This document shows, in pieces, positions 8,359 to 17,712 of a DNA stretch of 44,355 nt. The stretch spans positions 1-44,355 of the forward strand of contig NZ_JASLAW010000187.1 in the NCBI RefSeq assembly GCF_030147005.1, written 5' to 3'. The translations under genes were made by a program, and so were the position numbers. The stretch is from Pseudomonas sp. Its GTDB lineage: Bacteria > Pseudomonadota > Gammaproteobacteria > Pseudomonadales > Pseudomonadaceae. How positions within the stretch are numbered: the stretch's first letter is position 1; every line of letters starts with the position of its first letter. The notes under the pieces were generated by a model, which saw only the letters and a program-made list of their open reading frames with translations, ran no database searches and was not told where the DNA came from.

Positions 8359-9687
8359 TTAATCCCATAACAGAATTTGCAGGTTCGTCTTCACCGGGAC
8401 AGTCAGCCCTTTGGTGCCGCTCACCGGTGTTTGCGTGCCGCGCAACGGGTCATACAGCGTGGCGCTGGCCAGGTTCGGCAAGTGTGCGTTACCGCCACGG
8501 GCCGACCAGAAAAACCACAGCTTGCGCCCGTCGGCACGGGTCCAGCCGATGCTGAACAGGCCGTCGGGCAATTGGTCGGCGGTGGGCGGGTCGCCGGGGG
8601 TCAGTTGCGGCCCACTGACGGCGAGAAAATTTTTCAACGCGGTGTAGACCGGCTTGGGCTTGGCGTCGATATCGAGCAAGCCGTAGGCGCGGTCGCGCAC
8701 GCTGGCGCGCTGGTCGAGGTCGCTCAGGGTAAACAGGAAAATCCTGTCGAAATCCAGCGCGCTCATCAGCGCCAGGCGGCGTATCACATAATCGGCCTGG
8801 CCCTGTTGGGTGATGATGTCCTGGGCTTCTTTGGGACCGCGGTAGTTCGACCAACCCCACTCGGTGCTCCACAAGGTTTTTACACCGCTGTTGCGCAGCT
8901 TCTGGTTGAGCGCGGTGGTCTTGGCCACGAAGTCGGGGTTGGCAGGGTCGTTGCCTTCGGGCAGTTGGGTGTAAGGGTGGTAAGACATGACGGTGTTCAG
9001 GCTCGGCACGCCGAGGGCATCAAGGGCGTCGAGCATGGTCTGGCCGTTGGGCATTTCGCTGAAAAACGCCATGCCGGCCGCGACCACCGGCTTGTTCGGG
9101 TTGACTGCGCGCAGTGCGGCGGCGGTGGTGCTCAGCAGCCCGGCATAACCGGCCGGGTCCGCCTGCGGGCGCCAGAAACCCAGCAGGTTCGGTTCGTTCC
9201 ACACCTGCCAGGCGTCGACGCTGGGGTAGCGCTGGGCCAACAGGGCCATGCGGATCGCAAACACATTCGGATCTTGCGGCGGGTATTGATCCTGGTAAGG
9301 CGCGCCCACCGGCGCGGTGGTGATAAAGGGCGCCGAGCCGACCAGGTAAAACACCGACTTGAGCTGGTTGTCTTTAAGCTTGGTCACTAACTCATCCAGC
9401 GTCGCCACCTGGTATTGGTCGGCGACCGGCTCCAGTCGGTCCCAGTGCAGGTCCAGGCGCACCCATTCCAGGCCCAGGTCCTTAAGGCGGTCGATTTGCA
9501 GCTGGTAGCGCTCGGGGCTGAACCACAGGAACTGCGCGTTGACGCCAAGGAAATCCTTCCACACCACCACCTTGTTGCCTTTGAGCACATGGCTCTCGGC
9601 GTCGGCCTGGCGCCCCCAGATAAAGGCGGTCAGGCTCAGCGCGGCGACCAGCGCAAAGGTGATGAAGTACGTACGTTTACGCGCCAT
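8359..9687 (-). CDS. pslG: PslG, periplasmic endoglycosidase (GH39-type)
   Basis: A 442-residue protein with an N-terminal membrane anchor or signal (about residues 8-25) followed by a TIM-barrel glycoside hydrolase. Both catalytic glutamates known from PslG fall at the expected positions when the protein starts at ATG 9687: the acid/base in VWNEPN (E165) and the nucleophile in WSTEWGWS (E276). That agreement also fixes the start; another in-frame ATG at 9702 would shift the numbering. PslG cleaves Psl polymer and assists its biosynthesis in the periplasm. It overlaps pslF by 11 bases. Confidence 0.95.
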   Translation of the reverse strand: MARKRTYFITFALVAALSLTAFIWGRQADAESHVLKGNKVVVWKDFLGVNAQFLWFSPERYQLQIDRLKDLGLEWVRLDLHWDRLEPVADQYQVATLDELVTKLKDNQLKSVFYLVGSAPFITTAPVGAPYQDQYPPQDPNVFAIRMALLAQRYPSVDAWQVWNEPNLLGFWRPQADPAGYAGLLSTTAAALRAVNPNKPVVAAGMAFFSEMPNGQTMLDALDALGVPSLNTVMSYHPYTQLPEGNDPANPDFVAKTTALNQKLRNSGVKTLWSTEWGWSNYRGPKEAQDIITQQGQADYVIRRLALMSALDFDRIFLFTLSDLDQRASVRDRAYGLLDIDAKPKPVYTALKNFLAVSGPQLTPGDPPTADQLPDGLFSIGWTRADGRKLWFFWSARGGNAHLPNLASATLYDPLRGTQTPVSGTKGLTVPVKTNLQILLWD

Positions 9688-10867
9688 ATGCGGCCCCCGC
9701 AATCGCTTGTTCGAAGAGCTGTTTGAAGTGCTGCGCCGTCAGCGGCCACAAACGTTCGCGGCCGATTGCCCCGGCGCGTTCAGCCCAATCCTGGGCCAAC
9801 GTCGGCGTACGGGCCAGGCGCAACAATTGCGCGCCCAGCGCGGCCACATCGCCCTCGGGATAGATCGCGCCGTTACCGCTGGCAACTTCTTCGGCGAACG
9901 CTCGGGCATCGGAGGTAATTGCCCCGCGCCCGCATGCGGCGGCCCAGGACAACGCGCCACTGGTGCCACGCTGGCGACCGAGCAGGCCGAGTTTTTTCGA
10001 TTCGCGATACGGCAGCACCATCACATGGTGGGCCTGGATCGTTTGAGCTATTTCGTCAGCCGGCAGGTTCAGCCGCCAATCGATGGAGCCCGCCAGGCCG
10101 AGGTCGGCGATCTGGCGGTTCAACTGCTCCAGGTAATTGCCGCCCGCGCCAAACGCCATTTCGGCGGCAGTGCCGCCAGCCAGGGTCAGGCGCACACGGT
10201 CACGCAATTCGGGGGCTTGCTCGAAGACGGCGGCCAGGGCTTGCAACAGGTCTTCAATACCTTTGCCACGGTAGATAAATCCGAAATACAGCAGGTGCAG
10301 CGTATCCAGCGGCGGCAACGCCACTGCTGGAATCGCCAGGTTGGCGTGGTGGATTACCGCCACTTTGCCGGCGGGCAATTGCATGCGCTGGCTGAGGCAA
10401 TCGGCGCCCAGGCGGGTCAGGGTGATCAACCGGGTCAGGCCACGGGCGACATGGCGTTCTTCGCGCAGGGTCAAGGGATCCGCCAGCACCACGGCCGCCT
10501 GGGGCAACGGGCTGGGCAGGCGCTCCAGCAGGTTGAGAGGGAAGGGCAGGTGCTCGCGCCGCCACACGATGCGCTCGGGGTCATGCACCGTGGCCGTCAG
10601 CGGCAGGCTCGGGCAGGCCTTGCGCAACTCGCGCAACGCCAGGAATTCCCCCAGACGCCCGCCGCCCAGCTCGGCGTGGACCAGGTCCACGCTGCGCCAG
10701 TCGAACGCGGCGATTGCGGGCTTGATCGCCGCGCTCGAGCCTTCCACGCCGCTCAACGGTGTCAGCACCGTCACGCCCAGTTGCTCCAGTGCCGTCTTGA
10801 AATGGTTCGCATAGTCGGCGATCCCATTCTTTTCCGGCGGCAAAGGCGCGAGCAGGGCGATGCGCAT
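9677..10867 (-). CDS. pslF: PslF, GT4-type glycosyltransferase
   Basis: A 396-residue GT-B glycosyltransferase. The N-terminus MRIALLAPLPPEKNGIADYA is typical of this subfamily. A donor-site region follows near the C-terminus (KLGLLGRQRGTSGALSWAAA, then GAITSDARAFAEEV), but the usual EGFG motif is less clear than in PslH/I. The start ATG overlaps the pslE stop by one base (TGATG). Cytosolic; adds one sugar of the Psl unit. Confidence 0.92.
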   Translation of the reverse strand: MRIALLAPLPPEKNGIADYANHFKTALEQLGVTVLTPLSGVEGSSAAIKPAIAAFDWRSVDLVHAELGGGRLGEFLALRELRKACPSLPLTATVHDPERIVWRREHLPFPLNLLERLPSPLPQAAVVLADPLTLREERHVARGLTRLITLTRLGADCLSQRMQLPAGKVAVIHHANLAIPAVALPPLDTLHLLYFGFIYRGKGIEDLLQALAAVFEQAPELRDRVRLTLAGGTAAEMAFGAGGNYLEQLNRQIADLGLAGSIDWRLNLPADEIAQTIQAHHVMVLPYRESKKLGLLGRQRGTSGALSWAAACGRGAITSDARAFAEEVASGNGAIYPEGDVAALGAQLLRLARTPTLAQDWAERAGAIGRERLWPLTAQHFKQLFEQAIAGAAYGA

Positions 10868-12858
10868 CAGAACGCCCCCCGGTATTTGGCGATGGTGCGC
10901 AGCACTTTGGCCGGCACTTCGAATTTACGTCGGTTGATGATGATGCCGTCGACTTTGCCGAACGCCGTATTGAGGATCGACAGCGCGTGCTCCACCACCG
11001 GCACCGTGCTTTTCTGGGCTTCCACCACCAGCGCGATCAGGTCGGCGCGGCGCAGGTTGACGAACGCATCGCGGTTGTCCAGCAGCGCCGAGGCGTCCAG
11101 CAGCACCACTTCGCCTGGTGCTGCCTGGGCAGCTCCGCCGACGCGCACGGTAATGCCGTTTTCCTGAAGCAATTGGCGCAGTTGCTCCACCACGAAAGTC
11201 ACCCCTTCGCCGTGGCGCGCCGAGGTCAACCCGAGGGTCATGCCGCGTTCGGCCACGCGATCCAACTGCAGCAGGCCGTACAGTCGGTAGATGCTCGCAT
11301 TGAACGCATTGGTGCTTTGCGCGGTGCTGGTGTCCAGCTCCGGCAGGGTGGTCCACAGCGGCAGGCCGAACTTGCGTTCCACCAAGCCGCCATCGTGAAT
11401 GCGCTGATCGAGCAGGTAGCACAGGTAGACCACCAGCAGGCCGACGACGATGGCGAACGGGATCGCCAGCAACAGCATCAGCAGGGTTTTCGGGAAGATG
11501 CGGCCTGGGTTCAGGGTGGCTTCCTCGATCACCGCGATGTTGCTGATCTGGCTGTTATCCAGCTCACGGTCGATGCGCGATTTTTCCAGGTTGTCCACGT
11601 ACAGCGCGTAGTTACGCTCGGTGGTATTCAGCTCACGGGACAGGCGCGCCAGCTCCGGTTCAATCTCCAGGGCTTCCTTGCGTTGCGCTTCGAGATTGAC
11701 CAGTTGCTTCTGCTGTTGCACCAGTTGGGTACGCAGCGCCAGGTTGTTGCTGGACTCGTCGAGCAGCACGCGCTGCAAGTGGATCTCGAGGGTGTTCGGC
11801 GCGCGGTTTTCCGAGCTTTGCACGGTGTTGCTTTCATTCGAGACCTGGACCTGCATCGCTCGAATCGACGCATCCAGGGCTTTGACCGGCGGCGCGTTGT
11901 CGGTGTAGGTGCGCATCATGTCGGCCTTTTCCAGCAGCTTCTGGTTGAGCAGACGACGCAAATCCTGCTGCTGCGGGTTCAGCGCAATCTGGCGAACCGT
12001 GGTCACTTCCTTGGGCTGGGTCTTGAGCTGGGTGCGCGTGCTCGCAATGGCGCTGTCGGACGAGGCGATCAAGCGACTCGTGTTGAACGTCTCGCCCCGC
12101 AGCACGTTGATGCGTTCGGATAAATCTTCCAGGCGATCCGTGATGCTCGCCGCGCCGATCCGGTTCAAGTGGGTGAGGATCTGCTCCTTGTAGCTCTTGA
12201 TTTCGGTCGCGCTGTTGGCCGCCTGGCCTTCATAGAAGGCATACAGGCTCTTGCGGCCCAGGGCCTGGGTGCGTTCGTTGATGTAGGTCTCGACCCAACT
12301 CTTGACCACCGCCTGGGCGATTTCCGGGTCGCCCCATTTGAAGCTGATGTCCATCACCGTGGAGCCCGCCGCGTGGCTGACTTCGAAGTTCTTCTCCAGG
12401 CTCGCCGCGAGGCGCTCCACCGGTGTGGTCTTTTCGACGACGCCCACGGTTTCCAGCACCACCCGTATGCCGTCGAACACCGCGCCGATGCCGTTTTTGA
12501 CATAGGACTTGGTGCGCTTCCAGAAGCCTTCCGGCGGCGGCATTTTGTCGATGACTTCCAGGTAATGCTCGGCCACCGCGCGGACGATCGGGCGCCCGGT
12601 CAGCAGGCGTTCCTCATCGACAATCGGGTCGCGCTGGGTGCTGGGCATGACCAGCGCCTGGCGGTTGCTGATTTCGATCGGCAGCGTCGAGTCCCGCCCC
12701 GGCTTGACCAACAGGCGCGCGGTGGATTCGTACTTGGCCGGCAGCAGGAAAGCCCCCAGCAAAATGATCACCAGCGCCGCGATGGCCGCCAGCCTGAACT
12801 CCTTGCGAAAGATGAAGAACAGGCGCAGAAGATCGCGAAAAGAACGGATCTCGATCAT
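10867..12858 (-). CDS. pslE: PslE, Wzz-type polysaccharide co-polymerase with degenerate kinase domain
   Basis: A 663-residue inner membrane protein. A first membrane helix (about residues 23-43) and a second (about 455-480) flank a long periplasmic domain rich in predicted coiled coil, the Wzz/chain-length determinant layout. The cytosolic C-terminal part is BY-kinase-like, but its P-loop reads SARHGEGVT where active kinases have GEGKT, so the ATP-binding Lys is missing, and there is no C-terminal Tyr cluster. Start: ATG 12858, with GAAGGAG eight bases upstream; the frame is open further upstream to 12912 but that extension overlaps pslD and is not needed. Works with PslD in export and chain-length control. 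Confidence 0.93.
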   Translation of the reverse strand: MIEIRSFRDLLRLFFIFRKEFRLAAIAALVIILLGAFLLPAKYESTARLLVKPGRDSTLPIEISNRQALVMPSTQRDPIVDEERLLTGRPIVRAVAEHYLEVIDKMPPPEGFWKRTKSYVKNGIGAVFDGIRVVLETVGVVEKTTPVERLAASLEKNFEVSHAAGSTVMDISFKWGDPEIAQAVVKSWVETYINERTQALGRKSLYAFYEGQAANSATEIKSYKEQILTHLNRIGAASITDRLEDLSERINVLRGETFNTSRLIASSDSAIASTRTQLKTQPKEVTTVRQIALNPQQQDLRRLLNQKLLEKADMMRTYTDNAPPVKALDASIRAMQVQVSNESNTVQSSENRAPNTLEIHLQRVLLDESSNNLALRTQLVQQQKQLVNLEAQRKEALEIEPELARLSRELNTTERNYALYVDNLEKSRIDRELDNSQISNIAVIEEATLNPGRIFPKTLLMLLLAIPFAIVVGLLVVYLCYLLDQRIHDGGLVERKFGLPLWTTLPELDTSTAQSTNAFNASIYRLYGLLQLDRVAERGMTLGLTSARHGEGVTFVVEQLRQLLQENGITVRVGGAAQAAPGEVVLLDASALLDNRDAFVNLRRADLIALVVEAQKSTVPVVEHALSILNTAFGKVDGIIINRRKFEVPAKVLRTIAKYRGAF

Positions 12859-12871
12859 GGATGTCGCTCCT

Positions 12872-13672
12872 TCAGTTACTGCCGCCGCTGGTTCGGGTGT
12901 AGTTGTAGCCAACCCCGATCGACTTGGTGAATGGGATCAGTTGGTTCAGGTAGGTATCCACGCCCTGGATGCGCTCGCCCACATTGGATTTGGGCACGAA
13001 CACCACATCACCGCGTTGCAGCGGCACTTGTTTACGCCCGTTGGGACCGGTCTTGAGGTATTGGCTGAAGTCCAGGAAGTAGGCGCGATAGTAGCCCTGG
13101 GCATCTTCGCGCAGCAGCGCAACCATGCTGGCGTCGCCCGCCGGGTTGACCCCGCCGGCGCCGATAATGGCCTGCTCCAGGGTGTTGGCCGTGGCGATCT
13201 GCACGGCGGTCGGGTTGTTCACCGCACCGCCGACGATGATCGAGTTGGCCGGCGCCTGGTTGATATTCACCGTCACCCGCGGTTCGCGATACACCGGCGC
13301 GAGCTTGTTGCTCAGCTCGCTCGCCACCTCGGACGGAGTGCGCCGGGCCACCTGGATCGGGCCCAGGAACGGATAGTTGATCTTGCCGTCGGTTTGCACC
13401 GTGTACAGCGTCAGCTCATAGATCGTGCTGACGTTGAACGCCGAGAGTGTCGGCATTTCCCCGGCGTCGCGCACGATGCGCAACTGATCGCCGACGCGGA
13501 TGCGCTCCACTGCCGGTGGCAGTTGGGCCAGTTGGTCGAGGGCGCGCTTGCCTTCCTCGACGGCCTTGTCGTCAGGCGCGACGATGCGCGCGGGTGTATT
13601 GCAGGCGGCCAAGGCCATCATGGCCAGGACGAGCACGGTTCGTTTCATCAAATAGGATTTCCTGTAGGTCAT
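12872..13672 (-). CDS. pslD: PslD, outer-membrane polysaccharide export lipoprotein
   Basis: A 266-residue protein of the Wza/polysaccharide export family, shorter than Wza. It carries a lipoprotein signal ending LAAC (Cys24), then a Poly_export domain (IRVGDQLRIV) and an SLBB-type segment (PANSIIVGGAV). Predicted to sit at the outer membrane and form or support the Psl export channel. Start: ATG 13672 with GGAGG eight bases upstream. A TTG at 13687 overlaps pslC and lies inside that ribosome binding site; ATG 13648 is a third option that still keeps the lipobox. Confidence 0.92.
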   Translation of the reverse strand: MTYRKSYLMKRTVLVLAMMALAACNTPARIVAPDDKAVEEGKRALDQLAQLPPAVERIRVGDQLRIVRDAGEMPTLSAFNVSTIYELTLYTVQTDGKINYPFLGPIQVARRTPSEVASELSNKLAPVYREPRVTVNINQAPANSIIVGGAVNNPTAVQIATANTLEQAIIGAGGVNPAGDASMVALLREDAQGYYRAYFLDFSQYLKTGPNGRKQVPLQRGDVVFVPKSNVGERIQGVDTYLNQLIPFTKSIGVGYNYTRTSGGSN

Positions 13673-13677
13673 GATGC

Positions 13678-14589
13678 TCACCTCCAATAACCGGGGAACA
13701 TGCTGATGCGCCGCTTGAGGGCGAGAGGTAGCCGGCGTTCCTGATGCCCCAGCCGATAGCCGAGCAACTTGAACGCACTGCGCACCAGCACTTCGGGTAC
13801 GCGGTGCAATGCACCGGCTGCGCGCAATGCTGCGAGTTCAGCCAGTACATAGCGTTTACCTTCACCGCCGGCATCGCCAAAGGCCTGGCGTATCCACGGT
13901 TCGCGACCGTAGAACACGCCGATGTCGAAGTAGCGGTGAAACTCATCCATGAGTCGGTAATCGTGGGAGTGGTACACCTGGGCCGACGCGGCGTAGCGCA
14001 CGGTGTAGCCTTCGATCAGCATGCGTGCCGCGACGTAGGCGTCTTCGCTGCCGATGACGTCGGCGGGGAAGCCGCCCACGGCGTGCAGGGCGCTGCGCCG
14101 GTACGCGGAAAACGAGTCGGAGCTGAAACAGGTCTTGATCCCCAGTTCCGGTGCATCGGCCAGGCGTTTGCTGCGGCTTTGGGCCGGGTAATTGAAGTGT
14201 CGCGACTGCGCCCCCAGCACACCGGCGCCAGGGTGCGGCAGTTGCCGGCCGTAGGCCACGCCGTTGAGCGGGTCTTGCTGCAATTCAGCGAGCAGGTTGG
14301 CGAAGGTCTCGGGCGCGGCGGGAATGGCGTCCTGGGTCATCACAATCAAGGCGTCACCGTTCACCTGTTCACTGGCCCAGCGCCGCGTGCCGCCGTGGTT
14401 GAAGTCGCGGGCATCGATCACCTCGACCCGCGCGCCGTATTCGCGAAAGCGCGCTGCGGTGTCATCGCTCGAGGCGCTGTCGACCACCAGCATCTCGTCC
14501 GGCTGCAGGGTCTGCATCTTCAGCGCGGGCAGCAGCCGCGCCAAATGGCTGGACGCGTTACGGGTCGGGATGATCAACGAGGTGCGCAT
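13678..14589 (-). CDS. pslC: PslC, GT2-type glycosyltransferase
   Basis: A 303-residue family 2 (GT-A) glycosyltransferase, the same length as PslC. It begins MRTSLIIPTRNASSHLARLL and has MLVVDSASSDDTA, the nucleotide-binding acidic segment, within the first 50 residues; a second acidic motif lies in the SEDAYVAARM region. No membrane segment is seen, so it is cytosolic. It lies one base after the pslB stop and five bases before pslD. Confidence 0.92.
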   Translation of the reverse strand: MRTSLIIPTRNASSHLARLLPALKMQTLQPDEMLVVDSASSDDTAARFREYGARVEVIDARDFNHGGTRRWASEQVNGDALIVMTQDAIPAAPETFANLLAELQQDPLNGVAYGRQLPHPGAGVLGAQSRHFNYPAQSRSKRLADAPELGIKTCFSSDSFSAYRRSALHAVGGFPADVIGSEDAYVAARMLIEGYTVRYAASAQVYHSHDYRLMDEFHRYFDIGVFYGREPWIRQAFGDAGGEGKRYVLAELAALRAAGALHRVPEVLVRSAFKLLGYRLGHQERRLPLALKRRISMFPGYWR

Positions 14590-14590
14590 G

Positions 14591-16051
14591 TCACTTCTTC
14601 ACGTCGGCGGGCGCACGCCCATAGATGTCATCGAAACGCACGATATCGTCTTCGCCCAGGTACTCGCCGCTCTGTACCTCGATCATCACCAGGTCGATGA
14701 TGCCGGGGTTGGTCAGGCGGTGCTTGTGCCCGGCCGGTATATAGGTGGATTCGTTGGCGTTGATCAGGAATTCGCGCTCGCCATTGGTGATCTGCGCCGC
14801 GCCGCTGACCACCACCCAGTGCTCGCTGCGGTGATGGTGCATTTGCAGCGACAACGACGCCAGGGGCTTGACCACGATGCGCTTGATCTTGAAGCGGCTG
14901 CTTTCCTCCAGCACGGTGTAGGTGCCCCACGGCCGGGTGACAGTGCGATGCAGGCTGAACGCCGGGTGGTTCTGGCGCTTGAGCTCGGCCACGATGTAGC
15001 GCACGTCCTGGCTGCGATGGGCGTCGGCGATCAGCAGCGCGTCGGGGGTGTCGACGATGATCAGGTCACGCACGCCGACCGCACCGAGTACGCGCTTGGG
15101 CGAGTCGATGTAGCAGTTGTGCACGTCATGCAAAATCGCTTCGCCATTGACCTGGTTGCCCTGGGCGTCGCTGGGAGTGAGCTGGCGCAGGGCTTCCCAG
15201 GAACCGATGTCGCTCCAGCCGATGTCGCACGGCACCACGGCCACTTGCCCGGACTTTTCCATCAGCGCCACGTCAATGGAAATGTCCGGCGCGCTGGCAA
15301 AGGCGTCGCTGTCGAGTTCGCGCTGACGCGAGGTTTTGTTCTGCAGGTGCTGGCTGTGTTCGAGGGCGGCACGCGCGGCGATCAGAACGTCGGGCGCATG
15401 GGTGTTGAGTTCAGCCACCAGGGTGCTGGCCTTGAAGCAGAACATGCCCGCGTTCCACAGGTGTTTGCCGCCGTCGAGGTAGGTTTGGGCGGTGGCCAGG
15501 TCGGGCTTTTCGACAAAGCGCTTGACCCGGTTGCCCACGCTCAGCGCTTCGCCTTTTTCGATATAGCCGAAACCGGTTTCCGGGTGGTCGGGTTGAATGC
15601 CGAACGTCACCAGGTAGCCGGCTTCGGCCAGGTCGCGGGCCTGGGCAACGGCGGCGGCGAATGCGCTTTCATCGAGCACCAGATGGTCGGCGGGCATCAC
15701 CAGCAGTTGCGCGTCACTGCCGAAATGTTCCTGCACATGCAGCGCCGCCACGGCGATCGCCGCTGCGGTGTTGCGCCCGAAGGGTTCGAGCAGCAGGTCC
15801 AGCGGCAGGTGGGCCTTGTTGACCCCACGGTAGTCATCCAGGGTGCGGAACAGCAGGTCGCGGTTGGTCACCGTGAGCACGCTCTCCACGCCGGGCAGGC
15901 GGGCGGCACGCTGAAAAGTTTTTTGCAGCAGGCTCTGGCCGTCGCGCATGCGCATGAACGGCTTGGGCATGTTCTGCCGGGACACCGGCCACAAGCGTGT
16001 GCCCGAACCACCGGAAATAATGCAGGGAATCAATCCGTTGAGGGTGTTCAT
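14591..16051 (-). CDS. pslB: PslB, mannose-1-phosphate guanylyltransferase / phosphomannose isomerase
   Basis: A 486-residue bifunctional type II PMI-GMP enzyme that supplies GDP-mannose for Psl. The N-terminal nucleotidyltransferase half has ISGGSGTRLWPVSR and PKPF (about residues 12-32), the GMP catalytic signature. The C-terminal cupin half has LQMHHHRSEHW with the metal-binding histidines of the isomerase. Start: ATG 16051, overlapping the pslA stop by one base (TGATG); a TTG three bases earlier is less likely. Cytosolic. Confidence 0.94.
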   Translation of the reverse strand: MNTLNGLIPCIISGGSGTRLWPVSRQNMPKPFMRMRDGQSLLQKTFQRAARLPGVESVLTVTNRDLLFRTLDDYRGVNKAHLPLDLLLEPFGRNTAAAIAVAALHVQEHFGSDAQLLVMPADHLVLDESAFAAAVAQARDLAEAGYLVTFGIQPDHPETGFGYIEKGEALSVGNRVKRFVEKPDLATAQTYLDGGKHLWNAGMFCFKASTLVAELNTHAPDVLIAARAALEHSQHLQNKTSRQRELDSDAFASAPDISIDVALMEKSGQVAVVPCDIGWSDIGSWEALRQLTPSDAQGNQVNGEAILHDVHNCYIDSPKRVLGAVGVRDLIIVDTPDALLIADAHRSQDVRYIVAELKRQNHPAFSLHRTVTRPWGTYTVLEESSRFKIKRIVVKPLASLSLQMHHHRSEHWVVVSGAAQITNGEREFLINANESTYIPAGHKHRLTNPGIIDLVMIEVQSGEYLGEDDIVRFDDIYGRAPADVKK

Positions 16052-17490
16052 CAATAGACTTCCTTGGTGGAAAGGACGGCCGGGACCGTCATGAAAACGA
16101 TGTACAAGTCAAACCACACCGACCATTTGGAGATGTACTCCAGGTCGTACTCGACGCGTTTCTGGATTTTGAACAGGGTATCGGTTTCGCCCCGGTAGCC
16201 GTTGATCTGCGCCCAACCGGTGATGCCTGGCTTGACCCGGTGCCGTGAGCTGTATTCGCTCACCGCCACTTCAAAAGGAATGCCCGCTGCCTTGGTGGCG
16301 GTGGCGTGGGGGCGCGGGCCGACCATGGACATGTTGCCCAGCAGTACGTTGAACAACTGGGGCAGCTCGTCGATGCTGGTCTTGCGGATGATGCGGCCGA
16401 CTCGTGTGATACGCGGGTCCTGGCGGGTAGTCTGGCGTTCGGCGGTGAAGTCGCTTTGGTCAGTGAACATCGAACGGAACTTGAACACGCGGATTTCATT
16501 GTCGTTGTAGCCATAGCGGTTCTGGCGAAACAGCACCGGGCCCTTGGAATCGAGTTTGATCGCGACGGCCGTCAACAGCATCAACGGCGACAGCACCACC
16601 AAAGCAATGCTGGCCAGCAACAGGTCTTCGCAGCGCTTGATAAAGGGCGACCAGCCGCGCAGCGGTAACTGCGAGGTGTTGAACATCAGGATACCGCCCA
16701 CGTCGGTAATGTGGCTGTGGCCGTAGCGCAGGGCGGCCATGTCCGGCACCAGCATCACGTTCACCGACATCTGCCGCAGGCGATTGACCAGCCCGAGGAT
16801 ACGCTGCTCGGCGGACCAAGGCAGGCAGATCATCACTTGGTTGACCTGCTCGGCGCGAATCAACTTTTCCAGGTCGCGGGTGTTGCCCAGCAGCGGCAGG
16901 TTGCTCAGCTCCTTGGGTATGCGTTCGGTGCGGTCGTCGATAAAACCGATCAGGCCGGAGCGAATATCGCCATTGCGTTGCAGGTGGTCGGCGATATGCA
17001 CGGCGGTGTCGGTGAAGCCCAGAAGCACCGTGCGTTGCAGGAATTTGCCCCTGCGCATCAGGCTGCGGTACAGGCGCAGCATCATCATGCGCTCCAGGCA
17101 GAACAGCCCCAGGCTTGCGAAGTACCAGGCCACGAGATTGCGCGGGTTCAATTGCGGGAACACCTGCAGGATCTGGTACATGAACAGCAGAATGCAGAAC
17201 GCCGACGACCAGGCCACGATTTTGGCGCGCAAGCGCAGGCGGTTGCTGAACAGTTCTTCGGAATAGATGCCCAGGGCCTGGAACAAAATAATCGTCAGGA
17301 AGGCGAAAAACAGCAACAGACCCAGAAAGCGCGAGCGCATCTCGAGCGCCATCGGGTCGAGCAAAAACGCCAGCACCAGCGGTGGCAGAATGGCGGTCAG
17401 GCCATGGATCAACTTGACAAAAATAACAAAAAATTCAACGAAACCTGCACGAGTCAAAAACAAACTGACAACTGATGACTTCTCTCGCAT
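16051..17490 (-). CDS. pslA: PslA, undecaprenyl-phosphate sugar phosphotransferase (initiating enzyme)
   Basis: A 479-residue polyprenyl-phosphate hexose-1-phosphate transferase, first gene of the operon. Four hydrophobic helices in the first ~140 residues are followed by a CoA-binding-like domain. The C-terminal bacterial sugar transferase domain has one further membrane helix and the motifs FKFRSM, RKTSIDELPQL (Asp-Glu pair) and GPRPH. It attaches the first sugar to the lipid carrier. Start: ATG 17490, since GAGGGA lies seven bases upstream; an ATG at 17505 has no ribosome binding site. Length is close to PslA of P. aeruginosa. Confidence 0.94.
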   Translation of the reverse strand: MREKSSVVSLFLTRAGFVEFFVIFVKLIHGLTAILPPLVLAFLLDPMALEMRSRFLGLLLFFAFLTIILFQALGIYSEELFSNRLRLRAKIVAWSSAFCILLFMYQILQVFPQLNPRNLVAWYFASLGLFCLERMMMLRLYRSLMRRGKFLQRTVLLGFTDTAVHIADHLQRNGDIRSGLIGFIDDRTERIPKELSNLPLLGNTRDLEKLIRAEQVNQVMICLPWSAEQRILGLVNRLRQMSVNVMLVPDMAALRYGHSHITDVGGILMFNTSQLPLRGWSPFIKRCEDLLLASIALVVLSPLMLLTAVAIKLDSKGPVLFRQNRYGYNDNEIRVFKFRSMFTDQSDFTAERQTTRQDPRITRVGRIIRKTSIDELPQLFNVLLGNMSMVGPRPHATATKAAGIPFEVAVSEYSSRHRVKPGITGWAQINGYRGETDTLFKIQKRVEYDLEYISKWSVWFDLYIVFMTVPAVLSTKEVY

Positions 17491-17497
17491 ACAAACG

Positions 17498-17503
17498 TCC
17501 CTC
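17498..17503 (-). promoter_or_regulatory. pslA ribosome binding site overlapping an RsmA-type motif
   Basis: GAGGGA on the minus strand, seven bases before the pslA ATG, decides the start at 17490. It contains AGGGA, which fits the ANGGA core bound by RsmA/CsrA, so RsmA binding here would block translation. The motif is seen; repression is inferred from P. aeruginosa. Confidence 0.55.
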
Positions 17504-17651
17504 ATTGCATACCAAGTCCGCTTTGCGACTGTTCAACTGAGCAGGCGGCGAACTAAATCTGGTTAAAACGCAACCATCATCCAAGTGAATCCATCCAAAT
17601 GAAGGAAGTTTTGCGGGAAAAATGGCTAAAAGAGACTCCTTGTGCGGATCA

Positions 17652-17665
17652 GTCAATACATTGAC
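17652..17665. promoter_or_regulatory. FleQ-box-like palindrome 1 upstream of pslA
   Basis: GTCAATACATTGAC (GTCAATGTATTGAC on the minus strand) is a near-perfect palindrome matching the FleQ consensus GTCAATAAATTGAC at 13 of 14 positions on the + strand. It lies about 160 bases upstream of the pslA start. FleQ binds such boxes at exopolysaccharide promoters and switches from repression to activation with c-di-GMP. Confidence 0.72.
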
Positions 17666-17712
17666 GGGCCGGTGGGTTCGGCATTGTTGTCGAGTAGATC
17701 AGGTTTTTGCAT

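Noticed and set aside
14264..16057. 597-codon plus-strand frame opposite pslB/pslC
   Set aside because: Spans two genuine minus-strand genes and has no family features.
17603..17670. Sigma70 promoter for pslA using TTGACT of FleQ box 1 as -35
   Set aside because: Spacing to any -10 is possible (TCTTTT) but the match is poor; not called.
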